NCBI RefSeq assembly: GCF_016728505.1
Contig: NZ_CP068159.1
Coordinates: 1,612,001-1,676,000 of the forward strand
Length of the DNA: 64,000 nt
Direction of reading: 5' to 3'
Source: Corynebacterium riegelii
GTDB lineage: Bacteria > Actinomycetota > Actinomycetes > Mycobacteriales > Mycobacteriaceae
Translations under genes and position numbers: made by a program
Notes under the pieces: model-generated
What the model saw: the letters and a program-made list of their open reading frames with translations, nothing else
What the model was told of the DNA's origin: nothing
The model's database searches: none
Part shown: positions 33,513 to 40,400 of the stretch, piece by piece
How positions within the stretch are numbered: position 1 is the first letter of the stretch
Layout: every line of letters starts with the position of its first letter

Positions 33513-34421
33513 TCACTCCATGGGGATACGTGGGGCAGGCACCACTGGATCGTTCGGGGTTGCAATTCGCCAGCGCTGGTCGCCAATTGTGATTGTATGT
33601 CCGGAGAAACCTAGCTCAGCGGGGTGTACACGCACTGAGAGACTGTCGCCTTCGCGGCAGACAGGAAGGTTGAGTGCGAGCGCGATCCGCTGGTGGCGTT
33701 TGTAATCTCCGAGGATGAGTATTCCTTCAGGTTGGAGATTCGAGCGGGACCCGCCGTTATAGCGAATCCGCTTCATGGGGTCCTTCTGTTGTGCGACGGT
33801 GTACACCACACCTCGGGGAATGAGCTCCTGCTGTACGAGACGGAAGAGATTGTCCAAGCGAGCCTGCCCACTCGACTGTCCCATAATGAGTTCGAGAGAC
33901 GAAGGTTCCAGCATGAGGAGAATGTTCTTGGGGTAATGATGCTCCATCCAAGCCCATGCAATCGAATCTCGACCAAGTTTGTTGAGGGTGCGCTTACGGT
34001 CCCGGTTAGCTCCAGTATTTAGCACTTCAGGCGTTATTCGGAGAAAGCCAACTCTAAAGAGGGCTGCCTCTTCACTAGCGTGGCAGAGCATGGCGACATG
34101 TCCCATTGCTTCATCAGGGATCATCCAACCGTACGGTGCCTTGGAGTATTTACAGTCCACCTCGTGTCCGAGGATTTTGTAATCCATGTGATCGCCGTCG
34201 GATATAAAGCTGTCGAACGTACGTCGGATATTGATCTCCAACAAGGAACCAATGTGGGCGAGTTCGGTTTTGCTTAAATCTGATGGTCGAAACCGACCGG
34301 TGTGTTGGCCATCGTAGGCCTGATCGAAGGTTTGTCGAAAGACACGCCCCATTTCTTCGCCATCCGCAATTCTGGATCGAAAAAACTCAGCTAACTCTTG
34401 TGCGATTGGATCGTTGATCAT
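33513..34421 (-). CDS. NaeI-family type IIE restriction endonuclease
   Basis: 302-aa enzyme colinear with NaeI (recognises GCCGGC and needs an effector site). The catalytic domain shows E62, D80 and the VDCKY motif with D89 and K91, matching NaeI Glu70/Asp86/Asp95/Lys97. The C-terminal DNA-effector domain reads YTVAQQKDPMKRIRYNGGSR and LQPEGILILGDYK, nearly as in NaeI. NaeI has LYDGQR where DNA ligases have KYDG, and Leu43Lys turns it into a topoisomerase; here the segment is AYDGQH, with Ala 35 at that position. Lies 8 nt downstream of its methyltransferase; low GC indicates acquisition. Confidence 0.9.
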   Translation of the reverse strand: MINDPIAQELAEFFRSRIADGEEMGRVFRQTFDQAYDGQHTGRFRPSDLSKTELAHIGSLLEINIRRTFDSFISDGDHMDYKILGHEVDCKYSKAPYGWMIPDEAMGHVAMLCHASEEAALFRVGFLRITPEVLNTGANRDRKRTLNKLGRDSIAWAWMEHHYPKNILLMLEPSSLELIMGQSSGQARLDNLFRLVQQELIPRGVVYTVAQQKDPMKRIRYNGGSRSNLQPEGILILGDYKRHQRIALALNLPVCREGDSLSVRVHPAELGFSGHTITIGDQRWRIATPNDPVVPAPRIPME

Positions 34422-34429
34422 CGCTCAAC

Positions 34430-35431
34430 CTACGAGACCCGAATCTGTGGTGCAGCCGCCAACCCTTCGCTGAGCGCAGCACGTATTGATTGGCCGATTG
34501 CTTCTGCAACTGGTGGCGGGAAAGCGTTGCCAACTTGCCTCCATTGCGCCGTTTTCCCTCCTTGCCATTGCCAGTCGTGTGGGAACCCCTGTAGCACTCC
34601 GCCCATTGGGACCGTCAGGCGTGGCATGTTGTCTGGGTCGCCGACAGGGAAATCTGGACCTGGCGCTTCGTCGGCGATAGAGGATCCTCGGACCCCCATC
34701 AGTTTCCAGGCTTCACGGGCGCGGGTGGGGCCGACATCTGGTCCGCCATGCTTCTTGGAGCCGCCTACGAGTGTTGGGGCGACAGAAGTGGCCTGCTTCG
34801 CCCAATCTTCAGCACCCGGCCAACCTGCTGCACCCATCATCTCGCCTAATGCCTCGCCAACGCTCACGCGGTGATCTAAAGGCTCTGGCCAACGGAAGTG
34901 GTGGGCGAGTTCATTGCGCAAAGCGACAAGGATGAAACGTGGGCGCAGCTGGGGCACACCAAAATCCGCGGCCTGGAAAAGATCCCAAAAGGTGGTGTAT
35001 CCAAGGTCATCTAACTGGTCGATGATCTGTGTTCGGTAGTTGTCGAACCGCTTCTGAGACAAGCCTTTAACGTTCTCCAGCATCACTGCATTCGGTTGGA
35101 TCTCGTCAATCAGGCGCAACGCTTGGGGAAACAGGTCGCGTTCGTCATCCGAACCGAGTTGTTTACCTGCGATGGAAAATGGAGGGCAAGGGACTCCGCC
35201 AGCGAATAGATCAATCTGACCGCGCCACTTCGTGCCGTCCAAATCATGAACGTCTTCATGGAGAATCTCCACGGTATCGCCGCCCAATTGCTCACGATTG
35301 GCGTGGAGGGTTTTTACAGCCCAGTCATCGATTTCAACCATCGCTTGGTGGGTAAAGCCTGCGCGCTCCAAGCCAAGTGCCTGACCTCCAGCGCCGGCGC
35401 AGATCTCTAGCGAGGTGAACCGTTGCTCCAT
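34430..35431 (-). CDS. DNA cytosine-5 methyltransferase (NaeI-type modification enzyme)
   Basis: 333-aa C5-cytosine methyltransferase. Motif I LEICAGAGGQALGLE (8-22), motif IV GGVPCPPFS with catalytic Cys 82, motif VI ENVKGL, motif VIII QLRPRFILVA, motif IX near LTVPMGGVLQGFP, and motif X QVGNAFPPPVAEAIG are all present, with the target-recognition region about 175-270. Placed just before the NaeI-like endonuclease on the same strand, so the modification enzyme is transcribed first. GCCGGC protection is inferred from the partner. No controller protein or Vsr nuclease gene is seen. Confidence 0.93.
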   Translation of the reverse strand: MEQRFTSLEICAGAGGQALGLERAGFTHQAMVEIDDWAVKTLHANREQLGGDTVEILHEDVHDLDGTKWRGQIDLFAGGVPCPPFSIAGKQLGSDDERDLFPQALRLIDEIQPNAVMLENVKGLSQKRFDNYRTQIIDQLDDLGYTTFWDLFQAADFGVPQLRPRFILVALRNELAHHFRWPEPLDHRVSVGEALGEMMGAAGWPGAEDWAKQATSVAPTLVGGSKKHGGPDVGPTRAREAWKLMGVRGSSIADEAPGPDFPVGDPDNMPRLTVPMGGVLQGFPHDWQWQGGKTAQWRQVGNAFPPPVAEAIGQSIRAALSEGLAAAPQIRVS

Positions 35432-35532
35432 TTGTCCTCCAGTTTCTGATGCTATGAACCTTAAATCAATCTAGCCTAGGCAGTCCACACATCAATCAAT
35501 GACGCAAATGTATGTTCTAATTTGGGTCGTAG

Positions 35533-36251
35533 CTACTGCTCATCCGGTATGAACTGTCCCGCGACGTGGTCTCGTGTTCCGTGGTTGCAGACAATGCCGT
35601 GCTCGCCGTTGAGGCAGTACCAGGTTTCTGGTCGGCCGACGTAGGTTGCGGTTTCTTCATGGTCTTCGTAGACGAAGCTTTGGATAACGTTTGGGGCGGG
35701 GTGACAATCGTCTGGATCAGACGCAGAAACCACATACGTGCCGCTCTTGGCCCGGAAGTAGTTGCAGTAGGTCATCCCAGGCTCAACGTAAGGCGCGAAA
35801 TGTGAGGCAGGATCAGTGATCGGGGCCGGGGGATTCGCCGGGTCAAAACGGTGGGAAGAATACTGCCCGTTCGGAGCAAGCTCCAGCCAGTAGCGTGCAT
35901 CCGCATACTTTGAGTTGGCTACACGCAGGTTGTCTGGTCCCTCGACGCGAATCGTGCCGTCTGCAAAGTGGAACAAATCGAACTCGCCGAAAGACACTTT
36001 TTCGCCCGGCGCGAGTATGGCCGTGTCTTGCAGCAGCGTGTCTAGAGAGGAATCCACGACAACGAAGCCGTAACCAGCCGCGGTGTGGACAAAGCAGGGA
36101 AAATCGCCGTGTACATCGCGCACGCGTTGCCGCCCTCCTCAAACCACACGGTTTGGGACTGAGCCATCGGATTATCTGAGAACTGTTCTGGGTTGTTGAA
36201 GTCCTCAGGGTTGCGCTCCGCCAGGATTGCTAGCGGCGTTGTGATGCGCAT
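35533..36251 (-). pseudogene. Secreted-family protein gene (ERNPEDF family), frameshifted
   Basis: The first frame from ATG 36251 reads MRITTPLAILAERNPEDFNN and runs to NACAMYTAIF. The second continues FPCFVHTAAGYGFVVVDSSL to the stop at 35533. One base missing from the run near 36098-36106 (TTTTCCC on the gene strand) explains the break. The ERNPEDF motif, the VSFGEFDLFHFADGTIRVEG block and the YWLELAPNGQYSSHRFDP ending match the intact gene at 38748-39359. This copy also lacks a signal peptide, so it looks like a decaying duplicate with a carboxy-terminal extension containing several Cys. Confidence 0.75.
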
Positions 36252-36257
36252 GGGGGC

Positions 36258-36263
36258 AGTATA
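36258..36263 (-). promoter_or_regulatory. -10 box TATACT for the frameshifted gene
   Basis: TATACT 6 nt before ATG 36251, so the broken gene still has a good leaderless promoter. Confidence 0.45.
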
Positions 36264-36274
36264 GGGGGCAACGT

Positions 36275-36294
36275 GGCGTCGATAAGCAAAAGCC
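36275..36294 (+). repeat. Dispersed 20-bp element, copy D (exact, intergenic)
   Basis: Exact GGCGTCGATAAGCAAAAGCC in the 45-bp gap between the ldh stop and the promoter of the frameshifted gene. Confidence 0.85.
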
Positions 36295-36296
36295 CC

Positions 36297-37289
36297 TTAG
36301 TCGGTCAACCCGGTGGACTCGACAACCTCGCGCAGCGTCTTGGCGGAGGCGTCGAACTTGGCAAACTCGTCTTCAGAGAGGCGAAGCTCCACCACATTGC
36401 GCACACCGTCACGGTTCAGGATGGTCGGGGTGCCAATGTAGATGTCGCGCTGCGCGTACTCACCCTGCAGCAGGGCGGAAACCGGAAGGGCGACGTCCTC
36501 ATTACGCAAGATGGCGCGGGTGATACGAGCCAGCGCGGAACCAATGCCGAAAGAGGTGTTGCCCTTGCGCTTGATGATGTCGTAGGCCGCGTCGCGGGTC
36601 TTGACAAACATCTCATCAATCTCGTCGTAGATACCCGGGTTGGTCGCCGCTTCCTTCTCCAGCATCGCGTGCAGCGGGACACCAGCAACCGTGCCGGTGG
36701 AAATTACCGGAAGCTCCGAATCGCCGTGCTCACCAATGATGTAGTTGTGCACCGCACTCGGCGCCAGGTCGAAGAACTTGCCCAGGTTGTGGCGCCAACG
36801 AGCCGTATCCAGCACCGTGCCGGAACCAATGACTTGATTCGACGGCAAACCGGTCTGCTTCCACGTGACGTAGGTCAGCACATCCACCGGGTTGGTAGCC
36901 ACCAGGTAGATGCCGTTGAAGCCGTTGTCCATGATGGACTTGTTGATGGACTCAAAGATCTTCACGTTGCGGGCCACCAGGTCCAGGCGGGTTTCGCCCT
37001 CGCGCTGCGCTACGCCAGCACAGTTCACAATGAGCGCGGCATCCTCGCAGTCTTCGTAGGTGCCAACAGTGACCTTGATGTTGTTGCCGCTAAACGGCAC
37101 GGAGTGAGCCAGGTCCTCAACCTGCGCCCAGGTTAAGTCCTGATCAAGATCAATGATTGCCAGGTGATCAGTCAAGCCCTGGTTGAGCACCGCGTAGGCG
37201 TACGCGATACCAACAGCACCTGCGCCGATGAGCACGATCTTGTTGCCGGGAGTGACATGTTCTGGAAGTGATGCATTCGTTGCAGTCAT
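36297..37289 (-). CDS. ldh: L-lactate dehydrogenase
   Basis: NAD-dependent reduction of pyruvate to L-lactate. Rossmann motif IVLIGAGAVGIAYAYAV (about 18-34), the DLAHSVPFSGNNIKV region, VATNPVDVLTYVTWK, the RWRHNLGKFF substrate Arg region and the catalytic HGDSELPV with His are all in place. At 330 aa it is slightly longer than the C. glutamicum enzyme (314) through an N-terminal extension. The ATG at 37289 has TAGACT 7 nt upstream, inside the 17-nt gap after the permease gene, so it has its own promoter. Confidence 0.96.
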   Translation of the reverse strand: MTATNASLPEHVTPGNKIVLIGAGAVGIAYAYAVLNQGLTDHLAIIDLDQDLTWAQVEDLAHSVPFSGNNIKVTVGTYEDCEDAALIVNCAGVAQREGETRLDLVARNVKIFESINKSIMDNGFNGIYLVATNPVDVLTYVTWKQTGLPSNQVIGSGTVLDTARWRHNLGKFFDLAPSAVHNYIIGEHGDSELPVISTGTVAGVPLHAMLEKEAATNPGIYDEIDEMFVKTRDAAYDIIKRKGNTSFGIGSALARITRAILRNEDVALPVSALLQGEYAQRDIYIGTPTILNRDGVRNVVELRLSEDEFAKFDASAKTLREVVESTGLTD

Positions 37290-37296
37290 GCTCCCT

Positions 37297-37302
37297 AGTC
37301 TA
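37297..37302 (-). promoter_or_regulatory. -10 box TAGACT of ldh
   Basis: TANNNT hexamer 7 nt before the ldh ATG. Confidence 0.45.
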
Positions 37303-37306
37303 GGCC

Positions 37307-38689
37307 CTATTTGGCTTCAGTAGGCAGTGAGAGCATTGCTTGTGGACGCCCAGTTGCGAAATACAACAACGACATAATGCCCAGAAACGCCACACCCACA
37401 CCAAGTGCCAGGTGGTACTGCGGCAACCACACCATAATGCCGAAGGTGAACAGGATAAACGCGATTGAGAAGTACTGCCCGTAGGGCCAGAACGGAACGG
37501 GGAATCGTAGCGATTCGACTTGGGTGGGTGTCATGTGGCGCCTGGACGCAACCTGCGCCAACAGGATCATCAGCCACACAAAGACAGTGGCGAAGGTGGC
37601 TAGGGCTGCGATGGTTTCAAACACGTTGGGGAACATGTTATTGAGCACCACGGCGATGACAAGCACGATCAACAGGGAAACGGTGGTCATCACCGGGATG
37701 TCGCGCACCGTCTTTGCCATTGCGCGCGGGGCGAGGCCCTCCTTAGCCAGGCCGGTGAGCACGCGGCCGGTGCCAAACAAGTCCGCGTTAATCGCAGAAA
37801 GCGCAGCGGTGACAACCACCAAGTTGAGAAGACCAGCCGCCCAGGTGACGCCGAGGGTGTCAAAGATCTGCACAAACGGGGACTCTTCACCCGTGATGGT
37901 GCGCCACGGATTCAGCATCAAAATGATCAGGATGGCCAGCACGTAGAAGAGCAAAATACGCGCAGGCACCGTGTTGACGGCCTTGGGAATGGACCGGTCC
38001 GGATCATCGGCCTCAGTGCCAGCAACACCGATGATTTCCGTGCCACCGAAGGCGAAGAGCACGAGGATAAACGCTGCAATCATGCCCTGCGGGCCATTGG
38101 GCATAAACCCGCCGTCATTCCAAAGGTTGTCCACACCCGTAATCGCCGGGTTTTCACCAAGACCGAAAGCGAGGATGGCCGCGCCGCCCGCGATCATGGC
38201 CACCACGGCGGCAACCTTGATCAGGGTAAAAGCGAACTCCAGCTCGCCGAACCAGCGAACACTGGCCAGGTTTGCCGCGCCGATGATGAGCAGTGTGACC
38301 GTAATCCACACCCACGCGGGTGTATCCGGGAACCAGAACTTCATATAAATGCCGATGGCGGTCAGATCCGCCAGACACACAATCATCATCTCGAAGGCGA
38401 ACATCCACCCCGTGATGTAGCCGCCCAAACCGCCCAAGTGCTCACGGCAGTACACGGCAAAAGAGCCGCGCACCGGGTGGCGCACGCTCATCTCTCCAAG
38501 CGCGCGCAGCATGAAGTACACCACCGCGCCGCCAAGCAGATACACCAACAGCACAGACGGGCCGGCCGCCTGGATCGCGCCAGCAGAGCCGTAAAACAGG
38601 CCCGTGCCAATCGCACTACCAAGTGCGATGAAGTGAATATGTCGATGTGTGAGCCCCCGGCCTGGGGAGCGTTGCGGCGCCGTGGTCAT
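37307..38689 (-). CDS. AAT-family amino-acid permease
   Basis: 460-aa, 12-helix APC transporter. The N-terminus RGLTHRHIHFIALGSAIGTG and later PVRGSFAVYCREHLG, ADDPDRSIPKAVNTVPARIL and the FAFGGTEIIGVAGTEA segment place it near ProY, histidine or cycloserine/alanine permeases; the substrate cannot be fixed. The ATG 38689 has TAACCT 6 nt upstream. Lies just before ldh on the same strand. Confidence 0.88.
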   Translation of the reverse strand: MTTAPQRSPGRGLTHRHIHFIALGSAIGTGLFYGSAGAIQAAGPSVLLVYLLGGAVVYFMLRALGEMSVRHPVRGSFAVYCREHLGGLGGYITGWMFAFEMMIVCLADLTAIGIYMKFWFPDTPAWVWITVTLLIIGAANLASVRWFGELEFAFTLIKVAAVVAMIAGGAAILAFGLGENPAITGVDNLWNDGGFMPNGPQGMIAAFILVLFAFGGTEIIGVAGTEADDPDRSIPKAVNTVPARILLFYVLAILIILMLNPWRTITGEESPFVQIFDTLGVTWAAGLLNLVVVTAALSAINADLFGTGRVLTGLAKEGLAPRAMAKTVRDIPVMTTVSLLIVLVIAVVLNNMFPNVFETIAALATFATVFVWLMILLAQVASRRHMTPTQVESLRFPVPFWPYGQYFSIAFILFTFGIMVWLPQYHLALGVGVAFLGIMSLLYFATGRPQAMLSLPTEAK

Positions 38690-38695
38690 GTGCCA

Positions 38696-38701
38696 AGGTT
38701 A
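38696..38701 (-). promoter_or_regulatory. -10 box TAACCT of the permease gene
   Basis: TANNNT hexamer 6 nt before ATG 38689. Confidence 0.4.
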
Positions 38702-38747
38702 ACCCTTGGTTGTCCACAGCAAGACGTGAGGTGGCTGTGAGGATTTC

Positions 38748-39359
38748 TCAAGGCGTGAAACGGGGCGAGGAATACTGGCCAGAAGAAGTAAGTTCGAACC
38801 AGTGGCCGTCGCGCTCGCCGCGGGCGGTGCCGTCGGCGTTGAGAGTAAATGTGTACTCACCAAGCGTGACCCGCTCATTGGGGTTGAGTGTTTCGTAGTG
38901 GGTCGGACCATCCGTGCCCAACACCTTGGTGGTTTCAAAACCCTCGCCGTCGCGGAAGGAAATGTAGTCCGCCGGCCCCTCGTTGAGCTCCACGTCAGTT
39001 TCATTCGGCGGCAACGTGCCTGTGAACTCGGCGTTGCAGCCAAAATACTCCGCCGGCTTGACCACGCAGCGGTTAAACGTGTCACCGAAAACAATCGCGT
39101 ACATGTGCTTGTATGCACCATCAACCACGAAGTCTTCCGGGTTGCGCTCGGTCAGCGCTGGGGCGGACTCGGTTGTTTCTTCCGGCTGCTCGGTAGCGTC
39201 CGGCTGGTCTACCGGTGCCGCGCTCAGCGTTGGCTCAGCCAGCTCGTTTTGTTGCGCCTGGTCGGTGGAGTCTGCGCCGGTGCAGGCGGTGGCACTAAGG
39301 ACCGTAAGGGTGGCGCAGGCAAGCGTGGCAAGAGCGCGCCGGGAAACGTGAAACTTCAT
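38748..39359 (-). CDS. Lipoprotein of the ERNPEDF family
   Basis: 203-aa exported lipoprotein. A signal peptide ends in the lipobox LSATAC (Cys 26), then an acidic Glu/Thr/Gln-rich spacer (about 30-70) and a C-terminal domain starting at LTERNPEDF. The domain ends LGEYTFTLNADGTARGERDG, then WFELTSSGQYSSPRFTP, matching the frameshifted gene at 35533-36251. Two Cys in the domain (FNRCVV and FGCNAE) could form a disulphide. Function unknown. The ATG 39359 has TAGCAT 7 nt upstream. Confidence 0.72.
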   Translation of the reverse strand: MKFHVSRRALATLACATLTVLSATACTGADSTDQAQQNELAEPTLSAAPVDQPDATEQPEETTESAPALTERNPEDFVVDGAYKHMYAIVFGDTFNRCVVKPAEYFGCNAEFTGTLPPNETDVELNEGPADYISFRDGEGFETTKVLGTDGPTHYETLNPNERVTLGEYTFTLNADGTARGERDGHWFELTSSGQYSSPRFTP

Positions 39360-39366
39360 GGCTGCG

Positions 39367-39372
39367 ATGCTA
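39367..39372 (-). promoter_or_regulatory. -10 box TAGCAT for the ERNPEDF lipoprotein gene
   Basis: TANNNT hexamer 7 nt before ATG 39359. Confidence 0.4.
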
Positions 39373-39398
39373 CGGCACTCACGTGCAGGTATGTGCCG

Positions 39399-40358
39399 TT
39401 ACGGCAGCCGGTGGATCTCATCAAACGGCACAGCCACAACTTCGCCGTTGCCTACTGAGGCCGGCTCACCACTCGGGCTGCTGTCACCGCAGCTGAGTTT
39501 GCCGTTTGCACCGATGTACTCCTCGCCCTCGTAGAAGTAGCGGCCGGTACACCCCCAACCCTCAGGGGAAGTCCAAAATGCTGCCTGGCCTTCAGTCTCA
39601 CCAAAGTGCAACGCCAAGCGGTAGCCCTCCATCACATCCATGGCGGTGTCACAGTTGGTGCCGTCTTCTACGGCTATGACTGCTAAAGCATCCCCAGACG
39701 GCGCGTGCAACACCCCGCACTGCGTGCCAACATCCACGGGTTCTTTGGATTGGGCGATGCGATCTTCTGGGTCATCATCAAACTGGATCACGGAGTTGTG
39801 CACCTCCACGCCCTGGCCGTCACGCTCCACACGAAAACCACCGTTGTGCAGGTGCGTAAACGTGGTGCCATAAATGGTTACGCGCTGGCCAGGTTCAAGC
39901 CCCGGTGGTGGGGAAGCGAATCCCTGCGAGCCGGGGGAGTGACCAGCCTGGAACTCGCCCAAGTCATAGTCAAAGTCAAACACGTTTGAATACGTTGCAT
40001 CTGGCCACCCGCCGTTGAACTGCATCTCGGGCAGGGGATAGCGAAACATCACCTGACACGACGTGAGTAACTGGCCCGGGTAGTCCGGGTCCAACGATTC
40101 GTCTTTGACAAAGCAGCCGGCAACACCAGAGTTGCCACCCACCACAGCGCCATACCCGTTAGCAAACAGCTCCGGGTCAACATCTACGTACCCGTCATCC
40201 TCTTGAGCTGCGGTTATCTCTTCGTCCGGCGCCTGAACGTCTTCGATGGGGACGAAGGTGGGAGGGGGAGTCGACGCGGCGTCGTTACGCAGGGCACTGG
40301 GCACGCACCCAGCGAGCAGAAGGGTGGCAGCGAGCAGGGGGACGGTACAACGTTTCAC
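39399..40358 (-). CDS. Secreted lipoprotein, hypothetical
   Basis: 319-aa lipoprotein. A basic start MKRCTVPLLAATLLLAGC gives a short signal and lipobox LLAGC (Cys 18). The mature part has a Thr/Pro-rich stretch, then segments such as LEPGQRVTIYGTTFTHLHNG and FRVERDGQGVEVHNS that parallel the beta-strand block of the two ERNPEDF genes nearby, suggesting distant kinship. Several Cys (AGCF, TSCQ, TQCG, TNCD, WGCTG, LSCGD) suggest disulphides. GTG start 40358 is supported by TACTCT 7 nt upstream; a long reading extending to 42167 is only a shadow of the helicase gene. Function unknown. Confidence 0.72.
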   Translation of the reverse strand: MKRCTVPLLAATLLLAGCVPSALRNDAASTPPPTFVPIEDVQAPDEEITAAQEDDGYVDVDPELFANGYGAVVGGNSGVAGCFVKDESLDPDYPGQLLTSCQVMFRYPLPEMQFNGGWPDATYSNVFDFDYDLGEFQAGHSPGSQGFASPPPGLEPGQRVTIYGTTFTHLHNGGFRVERDGQGVEVHNSVIQFDDDPEDRIAQSKEPVDVGTQCGVLHAPSGDALAVIAVEDGTNCDTAMDVMEGYRLALHFGETEGQAAFWTSPEGWGCTGRYFYEGEEYIGANGKLSCGDSSPSGEPASVGNGEVVAVPFDEIHRLP

Positions 40359-40365
40359 AAATAGC

Positions 40366-40371
40366 AGAGTA
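40366..40371 (-). promoter_or_regulatory. -10 box TACTCT for the lipoprotein gene at 39399-40358
   Basis: TANNNT hexamer 7 nt before GTG 40358. It lies back to back with the helicase -10 (40386-40391). Confidence 0.4.
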
Positions 40372-40385
40372 ACGCGTCCGTGAGT

Positions 40386-40391
40386 TAAGGT
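40386..40391 (+). promoter_or_regulatory. -10 box TAAGGT of the DEAD-box helicase gene
   Basis: The hexamer directly abuts ATG 40392, so the transcript must start later and the second ATG (40401) is favoured. Confidence 0.4.
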
Positions 40392-40400
40392 ATGCAAGCA

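Noticed and set aside
33260..33586. Minus-strand 108-aa reading frame
   Set aside because: Lies opposite the transposase remnant and overlaps the endonuclease end; no ribosome site or recognisable product.
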